A DNA stretch of 64,000 nt from Lepus europaeus (GCF_033115175.1 NC_084827.1:151521701-151585700); one strand, 5' to 3'. Counted from the first letter of the stretch, positions 45,030 to 56,824 are shown. The notes: generated from the letters alone by a model not told the origin. Numbers and translations are program-made.

Positions 45030-45132
45030 CACTTGGGGGACCTTGGGCAAGATTCTTCTCCACACCTCAACTTTCCTTGGTGATAACCATACAATAATAG
45101 CCTGGTATTTTACAAGTGCTCAACAAATGTTG
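45030..45132 (+). mobile_element. Second MIR-like remnant
   Basis: GACCTTGGGCAAGATTCTTC through AAGTGCTCAACAAATGTTGC repeats the MIR layout just downstream of the previous one. Confidence 0.55.
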
Positions 45133-45414
45133 CCTAATTTTTTTTTAAAGTTGTTTATTATTGTTAGCACTATGTTAGTAGACTTAAGCAGATCCAAAGA
45201 TGTCAGTGTCTTACCTCTATTCCCAAGAAAGTGTTGGGAGCATAGTGAGTAGTAAAAATATGCATCAGAAGAAAGCATTTAAAAGAAAGACATCACCGTT
45301 TGTGAAGCAAAATCTAGCAAATTATATCTTCAATTTTGTTTTTGAATGAGTAATTCATTAAGAAGTTTCAGGACATATACAGCGTAACAGAATATCCTGT
45401 TCTCATCACCCAGT

Positions 45415-45710
45415 TTTATTTATTTATTTATTTAATTTTAAGATTGATTTGAAAGGCAGAGTTACAGAGAGGCAGAAGCATAGAGAGAGAGGTTGGTCTT
45501 TGATCCACTGGTTCATTCCCCAAATGGCTGCAACAGCCAGGAACCAGGAGCCTCAGAGGGGCCCAAGGGCTTGGGCCATCTTAGACTGCTTTCCCAGGCC
45601 ACAGCACAGAGCTGAATCATAAGAGGAACAGCTGGGAGTTGAACCAGCAACCATATAGGCTGCCTGCAATGCAGGCGGCAGCTTTACCTGCTGTGCCACA
45701 GCACCAGCCC
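45415..45710 (-). mobile_element. C-SINE, type 1, antisense
   Basis: (TTTA)n tail to TGTGCCACAGCACCAGCCC. TSD CATCACCCAG at 45405-45414 and 45711-45720. First SINE after the promoter. Confidence 0.94.
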
Positions 45711-45720
45711 CATCACCCAG

Positions 45721-46900
45721 GTGTTAACCTTTTTTATTTGTGTTTCCTGATATTTGATCCATGTCCTCCTCCCCTTTATACAAATGATACACACTATAAT
45801 ATCCTATGTTTTCCTCCCTCCCCCTCCACTCACTGTGGTTTAGCATTTGGATGGTATCCCTCATCAAGAGTTTCTTCATTATGTATAGCTATAGATGTAC
45901 TTGTATCTCTTAACCAGTTACTGAACTGATTTCATTTTTAGGTCTTATATGACCTTTTAAACTAAGGAAATTCGCCATTATACCTTACTACTTTAAATGG
46001 AAAACATTTCATTTGAATGAAAAACAGTATTTTTGATAGGAAATTGTCATTTGAACTGCCTTATTCTTTATTGCCATTTTTTGAAAGTTAGTGAAATAAA
46101 TGATAAAGATATGTTAAGGATTTTTGGAAAATTGATGAATTTCAAAATTATTTATAGCAAAATAAACATGTTTTTATTCCATTCTCGATGAGCTTTTTGA
46201 AGTGTCTTCCTATACGAGGCAGACAAGTCAGCTGTGTTGAGTTAACTTAATGGTCTGTTAAAATTCTTACAGTCTTGAACATATTGCCACAATCAATTAT
46301 TTTGGCAAAAAAAAATTGAGAGCATTTCATATAGTCTAGTTTATATATTTTTTAGAACAGATAGCTCATGGGACATCGTTACCCAGCATGGCTGTTACAA
46401 AAATACACATCTTCCTTGAATTTATTTATTGGTTGTATACTCATTAACTTACCTTAGTGGTTTTCCGAAATTTCTTAGTGTAATTATTAGTGGGTTTTGT
46501 ATTCTGTACCTACATTTGAAATATAGCTTCCCCTATGTGACTGAGTGCTAAGATTATAAACCTTACAGTTTAGATTTTGTTTATTTTTTAACTGTGAAAG
46601 TCCTTGACCAACCAGTTGGACCAAGTACTACACATTTCAGCTAACACACACAAGTTTCAGTGCCTCTTTTTCTTTCATGGCTCTTCAAAGCAGCATTAGG
46701 CAATAGTGTATTTTAAATGCATGTGCTGTTAGTGTATTTATCTATAAAATACATGTGCTGTAAGTTTTTAACATTGATTAAATTCAAAAAGTGATAACTA
46801 ATGCAGCAGCTGGGACACAAATAAAACTATCATTAAATAGTGTCATTCTTTGTATGCTCAGGTTATAGTAAAGGTGTTGTGATCATAGATGCTAAAGTTT
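45721..46900. other. Intron 1, no repeats recognised
   Basis: AT-rich unique-looking intronic sequence. Confidence 0.55.
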
Positions 46901-47202
46901 TTTTTTAAAGATTTATTTTATTGATTTGAAAGTTACGGAGAGAGGTAGAGATAGAGAGAGGTCTTCCATCCGATGGTTCACTCCCCAGATGGCCGCAACG
47001 GCCGGAGCTGCGCCGACCCAGAGACAGGAGCCTCCTCCGGGTCCCCCACGCAGCTGCAGGGGCCCAAGGACTTGGACCATCCTCCACTGCCCTCCCAGAC
47101 CATAGCAGAGAGCTGGATCGGAAGAGGAGCAGCCGGGACTTGAACCGGCACCCGGTGCTTCAAGCCAGAGCTTTAACCCGCTGCGCCACAGCGCTGGCCC
47201 TG
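46901..47202 (-). mobile_element. C-SINE, type 1, antisense, well preserved
   Basis: TTTAAAGATTTATTTTATTG to GCTGCGCCACAGCGCTGGCC. TSD CTAAAGTTT at 46892-46900 and 47204-47212. Confidence 0.95.
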
Positions 47203-48277
47203 CCTAAAGTTTCTAATTTGAGAACACTTTACGGTTATCTTGAAGTTTTACTAGTATTTAATGTAAAATATTAATATGTGCTGTTTTTACTGCTAAGTGA
47301 TTAAAATGTTTGCAGAGCACTTATCTTTACAGCTTTGGGGGTGAGGATAGTATAGATAATTGAAATCTATAAAGGCAGAAACTTTTCCTTCTGGAACATA
47401 TTTTTAGGCTACCAGAGAGCTCAGTGACTTCTCACAGTGTCATGAAATAGTAGATTGTCTCCTGGGGCATGGGCAGACATGATTAGATTAGAGCAAGAGC
47501 TGACCGTGTAAAGATGGCTTTTAGTTTTCTGCCATTTTAATGTACCCATAAGCACTTCACAAGTTCATGGAAAAGTACACATAATTTCAAAAGTTTATGA
47601 CACTAAAATAAACTTCTAATTCCATTTTTCACCAACTTTATTAAATACTCTCTCTAGTTCAGTTATTATATGAGACCAACCCTGATTAGTGCTGATGCTG
47701 TAAAGAGAGTCTGGTTTTAAGTTTTTTCTACACTCATCTGTGTGTAGGTTTTTTGAGATGAAACTTGGATAAGAGTAAACCATTAGTTTTTCTTTCCATA
47801 ATTCACATCTCTCCCTGTAATACACCCATACACTTGTCTCAACTCTTTTTGACCTCCTAAGTTTTGTTTTGCGTTTTTCTCCTCTGTTAGCTCTGCCAAA
47901 CAAGACCCTGTGAAGATATGTTTCACATTTTTCCCAGATTGTTGCTCATCTATGTGTAAATCTCGGCTTACACAAGTCCTCAGTAAATTTTTGACTGCCT
48001 AAGTTGCTTTTCCTCATGATTGAGGTAAGGTTATAAAGGGGTTTATCAGAAATGAACCCACTGTGTGGACAAAGATATTGAGCACCTGTCAGTTTTCTTC
48101 CTCATACTGGATTAATCTAGGATCTCTAGATAACCAAAAAAGGGACAAGACTTGGAGAAGAAGAAGTCTGAGGATAGCCAAGAGAGGACCTTGGTGTAAG
48201 GGTGGAGGTGAAATATACCAGTAGTGATAGAAAGTGTCTTTCCCAAAGGTGAATGAATTTTATCTGAAAGTAAGATT
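47203..48277. other. Intron 1, mostly unclassified
   Basis: Includes a mariner-like remnant at 47551-47643. The antisense 95-codon frame at 47616-47903 is AT-rich with no domain. Confidence 0.5.
47551..47643. mobile_element. Mariner-like MITE remnant (candidate)
   Basis: ACAAGTTCATGGAAAAGTAC at the left and AATTCCATTTTTCACCAACT at the right recall the terminal repeats of a mammalian mariner-type short element, diverged. Family name not assigned. Confidence 0.35.
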
Positions 48278-48543
48278 TATTTTAAATATTTATTTATTTA
48301 TTTGAAGTGCAGAGTTAGAGACAAAGAGAAATATCTTCCATCTGCCGATTCACTCCCCAAATGACTGCAACAGCAAGGGCTGGGCCAGGCCAAACCAGGA
48401 ACTTCATCGTAGCTTCCCAGGTGCCTGGCAGGTAGCTGCCTTCCCAGGTGCATTAGCCAGGAGCTGGATCAGAAGTAGAGCAGCTGGGAGTCAAACCAGT
48501 GTTCATATGGGTTGCCAGCATTGCTTATGGCAGCTTGACCCTG
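48278..48543 (-). mobile_element. C-SINE, antisense, internally deleted
   Basis: AAATATTTATTTATTTATTT, CTTCCATCTGCCGATTCACT, AGGAGCTGGATCAGAAGTAG and CCAGCATTGCTTATGGCAGC. Part of the middle and the extreme head are missing. Confidence 0.87.
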
Positions 48544-48782
48544 AAAACAGATTTTCTTTTGCATCAAAAAAGTGTCCCCAACGAGCTGGTTATATGAGTT
48601 TCTCATAATTATATGACAGTATAGATATAACTAAAAATGTAATGTAGACAAGTTTGAATAAACATTATCGTTGAGGGTTATTATTCCTGTTTGTAAAGTG
48701 GTTAACAATAGTAGACTCAGAAATATCTTACTTTCGTCACTGAAATGAAAATCCATGCTTTTTCTAAGGTATTTGTACTCTT

Positions 48783-49065
48783 TTTTTTTTTTTTTTTGAC
48801 AGAGTTAGAGATGGAGAGAAAGGTCTTCCTTCCGTTGGTTCACCCCCCAAATGGCCGCCATGGCCGGAGCTGTGCCAATCCGAAGCCAGGAGCCAGGTGC
48901 TTCCTCCTGGTCTCCCAAGCACTTGGGCCATCCTCCACTGCCCTCCCGGGCCACAGCAGAGAGCTGGACGGGAAGAGGAGCAACCGGGACTAGAACCCGG
49001 CGCCCGTGTGGGATGCCAGCGCCACAGGCAGAGGATTAACTAAGTGAGCCACGGCGCCAGCTCCA
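48783..49065 (-). mobile_element. C-SINE, type 1/2 intermediate, antisense
   Basis: Poly-T then TGACAGAGTTAGAGATGGAG; head AAGTGAGCCACGGCGCCAGC. It mixes a type 2-like head with a type 1-like body. The 14-bp TSD GTATTTGTACTCTT is at 48769-48782 and 49066-49079. Confidence 0.95.
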
Positions 49066-49079
49066 GTATTTGTACTCTT

Positions 49080-49505
49080 AAAGGGGTGTCATTTTCTTGT
49101 GTTACTTTATTATTTGCTGTGACCAACTTTTTATTTTTCTTTCAATTTATGTGTAAAACAGCTCCCATCCCCAAATGCCCACAACTGCCAACACTGAGCC
49201 TAGTCTTTCCTATGAGTGGCAGGAACTCAACTGAGCTATTACTATTAAATCCCAGGGTGTAATGATGGAAAACTGGAGTCAGGAAATGGAGCCAGAAACT
49301 GAACCTAGGACTCTGATGCAGGGCCACAAGCATCATCTTAACCACTAAGCACCCACTCCATGCTGTGACCAATAACATTAATGCCTTGGTTTTATATACT
49401 GCCATTGAATCATTTATTCAGTGCAAATTCATTGACTCAACTTTATTATTCAAGAAATAATCACAAGAAAGTGTGTTCAGTTCAACGTTTAGAAAAGTAA
49501 TAACC
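49080..49505. other. Intron 1, no repeats recognised
   Basis: The 72-87 codon frames on both strands at 49044-49405 are not supported. CTAAGCACCCACTCCATGCT near 49346 is a weak SINE-head-like match, left uncalled. Confidence 0.45.
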
Positions 49506-49814
49506 CATGGCCAGCACCGTGGCTCAATAGGCTAATCCTCCGCCTTGTGGCGCCGGCACACCGGGTTCTAGTCCTGGACGGGGCGCAGGATTCTGTCCCG
49601 GTTGCCCCTCTTCCAGGCCAGCTCTCTGCTGTGGCCCCGGGAGTGCAGTGGAGGATGGCCCAAGTGCTTGGGCCCTGCACCCCATGGGAGACCAGGAGAA
49701 GCACCTGGCTCCTGCCTTCGGATCGGCGCGGTGCGCCGGCGGCCATTGGAGGGTGAAAGAAGACCTTTGTCTCTCTCTCACTGTCCACTCTGCCTGTCAA
49801 AAAAAAAAAAAGAA
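49506..49814 (+). mobile_element. C-SINE, type 2, perfect TSD
   Basis: Head ATGGCCAGCACCGTGGCTCA, end CACTGTCCACTCTGCCTGTC plus A run. The 15-bp TSD AGAAAAGTAATAACC is at 49491-49505 and 49815-49829. Confidence 0.96.
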
Positions 49815-49832
49815 AGAAAAGTAATAACCTAG

Positions 49833-50149
49833 GGGCTGGCACAGCGGCTTATAGCCCTGGCCTGAATTGCTGGCATCCCATATGGGTTCTGGTTCGACCC
49901 AGCTGCTCCACTTCTGATCCAGCTCTCTGCTATGGCCTGGGAAAGCAGTAGAAGATGGCCCAAGTCCTTGGGCCCCTGCACCCACATGGGAGACCCGGAG
50001 GAAGCTCCTGGCTTCGGATTGGCACAGCTCCGACCATTGCAGCCATCTGGGGAGTGAACCATTGGTTGGAAAACCTCCCCCTCTCTCTGCCTCTCCTCTC
50101 TCTGTAACTCTTTCAAACAAATAAATAAATCTTAAAAAATAATAATAAT
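49833..50149 (+). mobile_element. C-SINE, type 1, inserted next to the previous one
   Basis: Head GGCTGGCACAGCGGCTTATA, tail (AAAT)n then (AAT)n. TSD AATAACCTAG at 49823-49832 and 50150-50159 overlaps the TSD of the preceding SINE. Confidence 0.95.
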
Positions 50150-50159
50150 AATAACCTAG

Positions 50160-50689
50160 ATGTTAAGTGAAGATTGTTCTAGTTGCTATGAACAATAAAG
50201 CCTGCATATATCTTTCCTACCCTCAAGGAGATTATGGTATAGTGGGGAGCATGAAATAAGAAAGAATCATTTATATATGGCAGAATGTTAATTTTCACTG
50301 TTGTCTTGAAGGATTACAGAGTTCAGAAGAGAAGAGGCTTCAGAGAAGTTTTGTGAGAAAAGTAGAATTTAAATTGAATACCTGAAGAACTTGGTTAGGT
50401 AGAGATAAGGAGCATATTCTAGGTGGTAGAATAGGCAACAAAAACAAAGACATTGAAGTAGAATGAACTTGATAATACTCCCAAATTGGTTAAGAAAATG
50501 TTAGTGTAGGCCCATGTTATTAGGAACCCTGAATGAAGCAGAGAGCTCTAAATTTGGGCCCCTGCACCCAATTTACGAGAGAGAGGAGGAAAGATACAAA
50601 CCAAAGGAATGATATGATGAATTGGGCTAAAAGTATATTTCCTGACTCCCTGTCTTCTTCCAGGGTGTGCATGTGTGTATGTTTTATAT
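50160..50689. other. Intron 1, no repeats recognised
   Basis: Unclassified AT-rich sequence. Confidence 0.5.
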
Positions 50690-51545
50690 ATCTTAGATCC
50701 TTTTTAAAAACAGATACACACACATGATAAAATTCACTGATTTGTGTGTATAATTTGGGGGCTTTAGTATGTTCACTAGTTGTATATCTATCTCCTTAGT
50801 CTTAGGACATTTTCATTATCCCAAAAGAAATTTCACATCTCTTAATTATCACCCTTTAATCGCTCCATATCCCAGCCCAAAGCAACCACTAATCTACTTT
50901 GTCTCAATATATTTGTCTGTCTAGATACTGTATATAAATGGAACTGTACAACCAATATATTGTCCACTGTGATAAACTGCTTTCAACTAGCAAAATGTTT
51001 TCAAAGTTCGTGTTACAATATATATTCATTTATTCATTTATATCAATTTATTCGTTTGAGAGAGGAGTAGAGGGAGAGACAAGCTGCAGGCTGGGCCAAT
51101 CCGATACCAGGAGCTTCTTCAGGTCTCCTTCAAGGGTGCAGGGACCCAAGCACTTGGGCCATTTTTCTCTGCTTTCCCAGGCCATCAGCAGAGAGCTAGA
51201 TTGGAAGAGGAGCAGCCAGGACACGAACCAGCGCCCATATGAGTTGATGGCGCCTCAGGCAGAGGCTTAGCCTACTATGCTACAGCACTGTGCCCGTTTG
51301 TTCATTCTTAAATTGGGGAGTTTTGTTGCTGAGTTATAATAGTTCATTATCCTAGATAACCAGTCCCTTATCAGGTATATGATTTACAGAAATTTTCTCA
51401 CATTTTATAGTTATCTTTTCATATTTTACATGGTGTCCTTAAGCACAATAGATTTTAATTTCGATTCTTTCTAGTTCATCTCTTTGTTTTGTTTTAGTGC
51501 CTATGCTTTTGATGTCATATTTTGTACATCATAACTTGTTTAATT
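50690..51545 (-). mobile_element. Old L1 fragment, antisense, split by a SINE
   Basis: GATAAAATTCACTGATTTGT, AGCAACCACTAATCTACTTT, AGCAAAATGTTTTCAAAGTT, then after the SINE AACCAGTCCCTTATCAGGTA, TGGTGTCCTTAAGCACAATA and TGCCTATGCTTTTGATGTCA. The last blocks match reversed old-L1 sequence. Confidence 0.65.
51036..51295 (-). mobile_element. C-SINE, antisense, internally deleted
   Basis: TTATTCGTTTGAGAGAGGAG, then directly GCAGGCTGGGCCAATCCGAT, so about 30 bases around the usual GGTTCACTCCCCAAATGGCC are lost. Ends CTACAGCACTGTGCCC. Confidence 0.9.
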
Positions 51546-52107
51546 ATTGTATAAACACTTGTAAATATTTCTGTGAAAGCCCTGCTAAACAGAATGAAGA
51601 ATTACTGAAGCCTCCAATGAGTGTTTGGAGTTACAGTCTCCTTTCTGCTCTTCCTTTATTTGTCCACATTCCTCAGTTTGGAGTGACAACTGAAAAGCAA
51701 AGATCAAAATCAAGAAGTGACAACTTTGAAACATGTTAATTTGTAGTATGTTGTGAAAAGTATTGATTATGAGAATTTATTATGTCTGTGTGGGTGTAGT
51801 CTGTTACTCATAAACTCAGTTCTATTTTGGAAATTCAGTTACAGAATTTTACCCATGAAGGGAGTTGTAATTCCTTCATATTTTACAAATGACTAAACTG
51901 AGCCCTGGAGAATTTAAGTGGTAAACTTGCTTTGTGGAGCCACACAGGAAGGCATAGTCTTCACTATTTCCATAGTGTTATCTCTTTGTAAGTAAAGTTT
52001 TCAAGGTTCTTGCTTTATTAATAGCTACTATAATATTTGTTCCTAAGCCGTATTAGTTTTGTCTTGTAAATAGTTCACTTGAAGGAAATAATCTTGCCAG
52101 TGTCACC

Positions 52108-52131
52108 AAAAAAAAAAAAAAAAAAAAAAAA
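52108..52131. repeat. (A)24 homopolymer
   Basis: Twenty-four consecutive A residues with no SINE or pseudogene body upstream. Confidence 0.93.
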
Positions 52132-53629
52132 CTGATGTCATTATAATATTAATCAGCTCTGCACCAGTGGAAATAGAAATCTGCCTGAAAGGTTGGACTT
52201 GACGTTGATTCTTTAGGTAAAGATGCCTGAACTTGAAGCAAGTCTTTTATCAAAACTGTACTTAAAGAAAAATACTGTATAATACTGTAATGGTGGATAC
52301 ATGTCATTATTCATCTGTGTAACTCCATAAACTATATAACACCAAGAGTAAACGCTCACACAAAAATAAATAAACAAGCAAATTCTACATAAAGTCTGTG
52401 CTGTTGTCTACATGTCATTTACCAGCTTTGTAGATTAACCATAGCCAGTTTTTAAATAGCCTGTTATATCCTTGGTACCTTGGGCTTTGAGTTTGTTTGG
52501 CCTAACTAGTAAGCAAAATGTAATTAAAATGATTGACATGTTGCTTAATAGTCCGTGCAGTTCCAGTGCCAAATATATAAAGTATTCTTCACTTTCTATC
52601 ATATTGAAGCCTATGTGGTATCGGTCTGAATCAGTCTTGTAAATTCCTTGCAAATTTCATAAGATCTCTACTTCTGCTTCTGTGAAGTCAGAGCTAAAAT
52701 CAGAATTCCTGTGTTATGACTCTTAATATGACGTGTTGTCTCACTTCAGGAAAACTGAATTTTCACTATTCACTAGTCTAATTTGTAAATAATTTACCAA
52801 GAACAGCATTTCAAAATTTAGTTCAGAACAGAACTATCAAAATAACATGTTGCTTCACAAACTTGTTTTTAAAAAAGCACTTGAGCATTCATTTCCCATT
52901 TGAATGTAGTGATCTTCACATAGTCACCTAGGTTTGGTTAAGTAGGTGGACTAGTAGGCTACAAATATTTAACTTCTGGGGTAACTTTTGGGTCCTTACA
53001 TATCAGCATTGAGCTATTGAAGCAGAATATGAAATTTGAAGACAGCGCCAATCTTTAGTTAACGTAAAATTGCTTTTATAAAAGTAACTGTAGGAGATAT
53101 ATAATCATTTTTCCTTAACACTCCTCTAAAATTGATTTAGGAGCAGTTCGTATGTTGATATATCTATAGAATCATTTTCAGAACCTCAAAAGTGTAAAAA
53201 GCTGTGAGCATAGTATGAGGTGGGTGTTTGGCAAGAAACGGGAACAGGAAGAGACAGGATAAAAATGTTACCTAAAATAATGCATAGTCATGGTTGATAC
53301 TTTGCTAAGCAACACTGTTTGTCTCTTGGTGACCAAGTATATGAAGGCATAATGAGTAGTCTTACCTGAAGAGAAAAAAGGAAGTAAATTTTGCCAGTAC
53401 CTAAAAATAAAAACTATAATTTGGGAAAGTACTAAGATTTTCTTATTGAAAGGTATTGGAAACTTATTAAGTACTGAAGTTTCCTTTTTGCTGTGTGTCA
53501 TCCTCTTTTCTGTGGTGGTGGGGGTAGCTGATAGGTTATATGGTATTTGCTGTTAATAAAGAACTTAAAAATTTATAAACAAAATTTCAACCTTTTAATA
53601 TAAATCATTTAAATTTCATCAAATTCAGC

Positions 53630-53711
53630 TAGACTAGAAGCATATACATATATAACTAGACTAGAAGTTGAAATATGAATTTGTTATATATACATATAAT
53701 TAGACTGGAAG
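53630..53711 (+). repeat. TAGACTAGAAG motif, three copies with TA-rich spacers
   Basis: TAGACTAGAAG at 53630-53640 and 53657-53667, and TAGACTGGAAG at 53701-53711, separated by ATATACATATA-type spacers. Confidence 0.85.
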
Positions 53712-53781
53712 CCCAGAGAAAACTTTCTGAAAACTAAATCACAATTTGCTTAGCTTGATAAGGATACCAGTTTTAGTTTAT

Positions 53782-54053
53782 CAGAGTTACACAGAGAGAG
53801 AAGAGAGAGAGGTTTCCCCAATTGGCCGCAACGGCCGGAGCTGCGCTGATCTGAAGCCAGGAGCCAGGAGCTTCTTTCTGGTCTCCCATGCGGGTGCAGG
53901 GCCCCAAAGACTTGGGCCATCTTCTGCTGCTTTCCCACGCCACAGTAGAGAGCTGGATCAGAAGTGGAGCAGCTGGGACTAGAACTGGTGCCCATATGGG
54001 ATGCTGGTGCTTCAGGCCAGGGCATTAACCTGCTGTGCCACAGCATTGGCCCC
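53782..54053 (-). mobile_element. C-SINE, antisense, no A tail
   Basis: Begins directly in the purine-rich region (AGAGTTACACAGAGAGAGAA), so its poly-T tail side is missing. It runs to GCTGTGCCACAGCATTGGCC. Confidence 0.9.
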
Positions 54054-55651
54054 CAGATTGGCTATTCTAAGTCATTCCCTTAAAATGTTGATAACATCAT
54101 TTTGTTAAGAGTGTAGTCAGTCTAAAGTTTATGCAGATGAGGTTGGTCTATTGAGTGTATACATATACATTTACACATATAACATTTGAATATGCTTTTT
54201 TCTTGTCTGATTTCAATGAAGATGTGCTCTGTTTATCACACCAGTAGACTGTTACTGGCATCAGAAACCTGGAACATAGCTAAATTTCCAATATTAATTG
54301 TATAAATCTCTATTCTGCTAGATTGGACATATGACAAAGAAAAGACAAGTGTTTCAAGATGAACAACCAAAAAGAATTGCACAGGGAAAAAGAAAAGCAA
54401 CATGGTTGTTGATTCCTGGAAACCTGAAATCTGTTGAGTCTTGCCACTTAGTAAATCATAACGTTTTAGAAAATTAAGATATGTTGAAGGTGTAGGAGTG
54501 TTAGTAAGGCTTTCTGATAGTTACCCTAAAAACTAAATATAGGTACAAAATAACTACACAGAAACCATTATACATCACATATAGGTGTTTCTATGTATAC
54601 TTCAGAATATTTTTAGTAGTATATTTGACAACAAAAATAGTCATTTAGTTTTAAAATCATGTGCCCGAATACACCTTTTGCTGTGGTTACTTTGGAGACC
54701 TTGGAGTTGTGCTATGTGATTTCCATAAATCCCAGGAATTTTGGATTGGTGAGAGTTCAAGAGTAGTTACCTACTTGATAGCATGTAAGGGAAAAGTTGT
54801 TTTTGTTTTTTTTTTTTCCACTTCTAATTGAGGTCTTTTCTATTTTATATCTTTTGTAAAACCATACCATGTGTTCCATTAGGAATGTATACTTTCTTTT
54901 CATCCACAATTCAGAATTCTCTGAGTATTTCTCATCCTAAATGGTATTAAATTTGTCACAGATTGGGAGGCTGTTAATTTAACTTGGGGGGAAGATAAAT
55001 TCGTTTTTCATAGAATTGAATGACAGTGTTAACAGTTGTAAGGACTAGAATACTTCTTAAAGGTCAAAATATTTTACTATAAAGAACAAGGGAAAGGTAC
55101 CCAGCATTCTTCCAGTGATTATAAACAGAAGTGGTTATATGAGCTTGCTTTCTTTGATGAGCTTCTAGTTTGAAGTTTAGTAAAGATTTGTGTTAACTTG
55201 CTGTTGGCAGATAGATAAGAAAATAGTGCTGGTAGAATTTGTCCCTGATTCAGTGTAGTTCTGGATAGGTGCTGAGTGGATGAATTTTAAATGTTACTTT
55301 ATCAATAAGGATTTGGTGACCTTTATAATACTTTCCCAGCTTTACTTTTCTATACAAGACTTCTCACCATCTGACTTGTGATGCATTTTACTTCATTTTC
55401 TCTCCCCTGTCTCCATATTCTAGAATATAAGCTAGGAAAGGCAAAGCTTTATCCTAAGGAGCTTAAACTGTGTATGTCATAAAATAAGCACTCGGATGTG
55501 ATACTATACAACATATAGAAGTGTAAAAGTTGATAAAATTTAAGACTACATTGTTAGTTTTAGAAAAGTGAATTGTTATGTATACCTTCAGGGTTTATTG
55601 CTGTAGAGAGGCGAGGTAAAATCCATTGCATAAGAATTCCAAACCCAATAA
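54054..55651. other. Intron 1, no repeats recognised
   Basis: AT-rich unique-looking intronic sequence. Confidence 0.55.
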
Positions 55652-55939
55652 TTTATTTTTAAAAATAATATGTATGTATTTGAAAGGTAGAATGACAGCA
55701 AGGGAGAGAGGTCTTGCATCTGCTGGTTCACTCCCCAGGTGTCTGCAACCACCAGGGCTTGGTGAGGACAAAGCTGAGCCAGGAACTCCATCCTGGTCTC
55801 ATGCTGGGGTGCAGAGGCTCAAGTACTTGGGCTATCTTCAGCTGCTTTTTCATATGCGTCAACAGGGAGCTAGATTGAAAGTGGGACAGCTGAGACTCAA
55901 ACCAGTGCTCTGATCTCAATCTGTGCCACAACAGCCACC
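55652..55939 (-). mobile_element. C-SINE, antisense, diverged
   Basis: TTTTTAAAAATAATATGTAT, CATCTGCTGGTTCACTCCCC, TCAGCTGCTTTTTCATATGC and TCTGTGCCACAACAGCCACC. Confidence 0.87.
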
Positions 55940-56171
55940 CAGTAACTATAAGAGACATCATTCTCCTGTTCTCATTTTGCCAGTTAGTTGTCAGTTACTT
56001 TAGAGTGCTCATTGGGTATTATCATTGTCTTTTTTTCTTTGCTTGCTATAAAAAGATACTAGTCACTCACTTGTTTCCCTAAAGGGTTATAGTTCAAGCC
56101 TTTGCACATACTATTTATCAGAAAAGGTATTCTTCTTCCCCAAATATATCACTGTATTCATGTTTAATGCT
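55940..56171. other. Short intronic spacer
   Basis: No repeat recognised. Confidence 0.5.
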
Positions 56172-56490
56172 GTTTTTAAAAGATTTGTTTATTTACTTGA
56201 AAGAGTTACACAGAGAAGGAGAGGCAGAGAAAGAGAGAGGTCTTCCATCCGATGCTTCACTCCCTAGATGGCCGCAATGGCCGGAGCTGCACTGATCGGA
56301 AGCCAGGAGCTTCTTCCAGGTCTCCCACACAGGTGCAGAGGCCCAAGGACTTGGGCCATCTTCTGCTGCTTTCCCAGGCCATAGCAGAGAGCTAAATCAG
56401 AAGGGGAGCACCAGGACTCGAACCAGCACCCATATGGAATGCTAGCACCCTAGGTGGCAGCTTTACCCACTATGCCACAGTGCCAGCCCC
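56172..56490 (-). mobile_element. C-SINE, type 1, antisense, perfect TSD
   Basis: TTTTTAAAAGATTTGTTTAT to TATGCCACAGTGCCAGCCCC. The 13-bp TSD CATGTTTAATGCT is at 56159-56171 and 56492-56504. Confidence 0.95.
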
Positions 56491-56509
56491 ACATGTTTAA
56501 TGCTTTGGG

Positions 56510-56824
56510 AGGAGGACAGCACTGTGGTGCAGCAGGTTAAAGCCCCAGCATGTGGGCACCTGTTCGAGTCCCAGCTGCTCCACTTCTGTGCTGGTTCACT
56601 CCCCACATCTGGAGCTGGGCCCATCTGAATGCAGGAGCCAGGAGCTTCTTCTGGGTCTCCCACATGGGTGCAGGGGCCCAAGCACTTGGGCCATCTTCCA
56701 CTGCTTTCCCAGGCCATAGCAGAGAGCTGGATTGGAAGTAGAGCAGCCAGGACATGAACTGGTGCCTATATGGAATGCAATGCCACAGGCACAGGTTTAG
56801 CCTACTACACCACAGTGCCAGGCC
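56510..56824. mobile_element. Composite C-SINE, head-outward inverted
   Basis: 56510-56588 is the sense 5' part (CAGCACTGTGGTGCAGCAGG to CTGCTCCACTTCTG). 56589-56824 switches to antisense (TGCTGGTTCACTCCCC to CACAGTGCCAGGCCC). Both outer ends are SINE heads and no tail is left in the middle. Confidence 0.9.

Larger units (their letters stand above)
51546..53781. other. Intron 1, longest SINE-free AT-rich stretch but one
   Basis: 2.2 kb without recognised transposons. Holds a 24-A run (52108-52131) and the short motif repeats at 53630-53711. No exon seen. Confidence 0.55.

Noticed and set aside
52108..52131. A24 run as the tail of a processed pseudogene or SINE
   Set aside because: No recognisable gene or SINE body precedes it and no TSD was found; kept only as a homopolymer.
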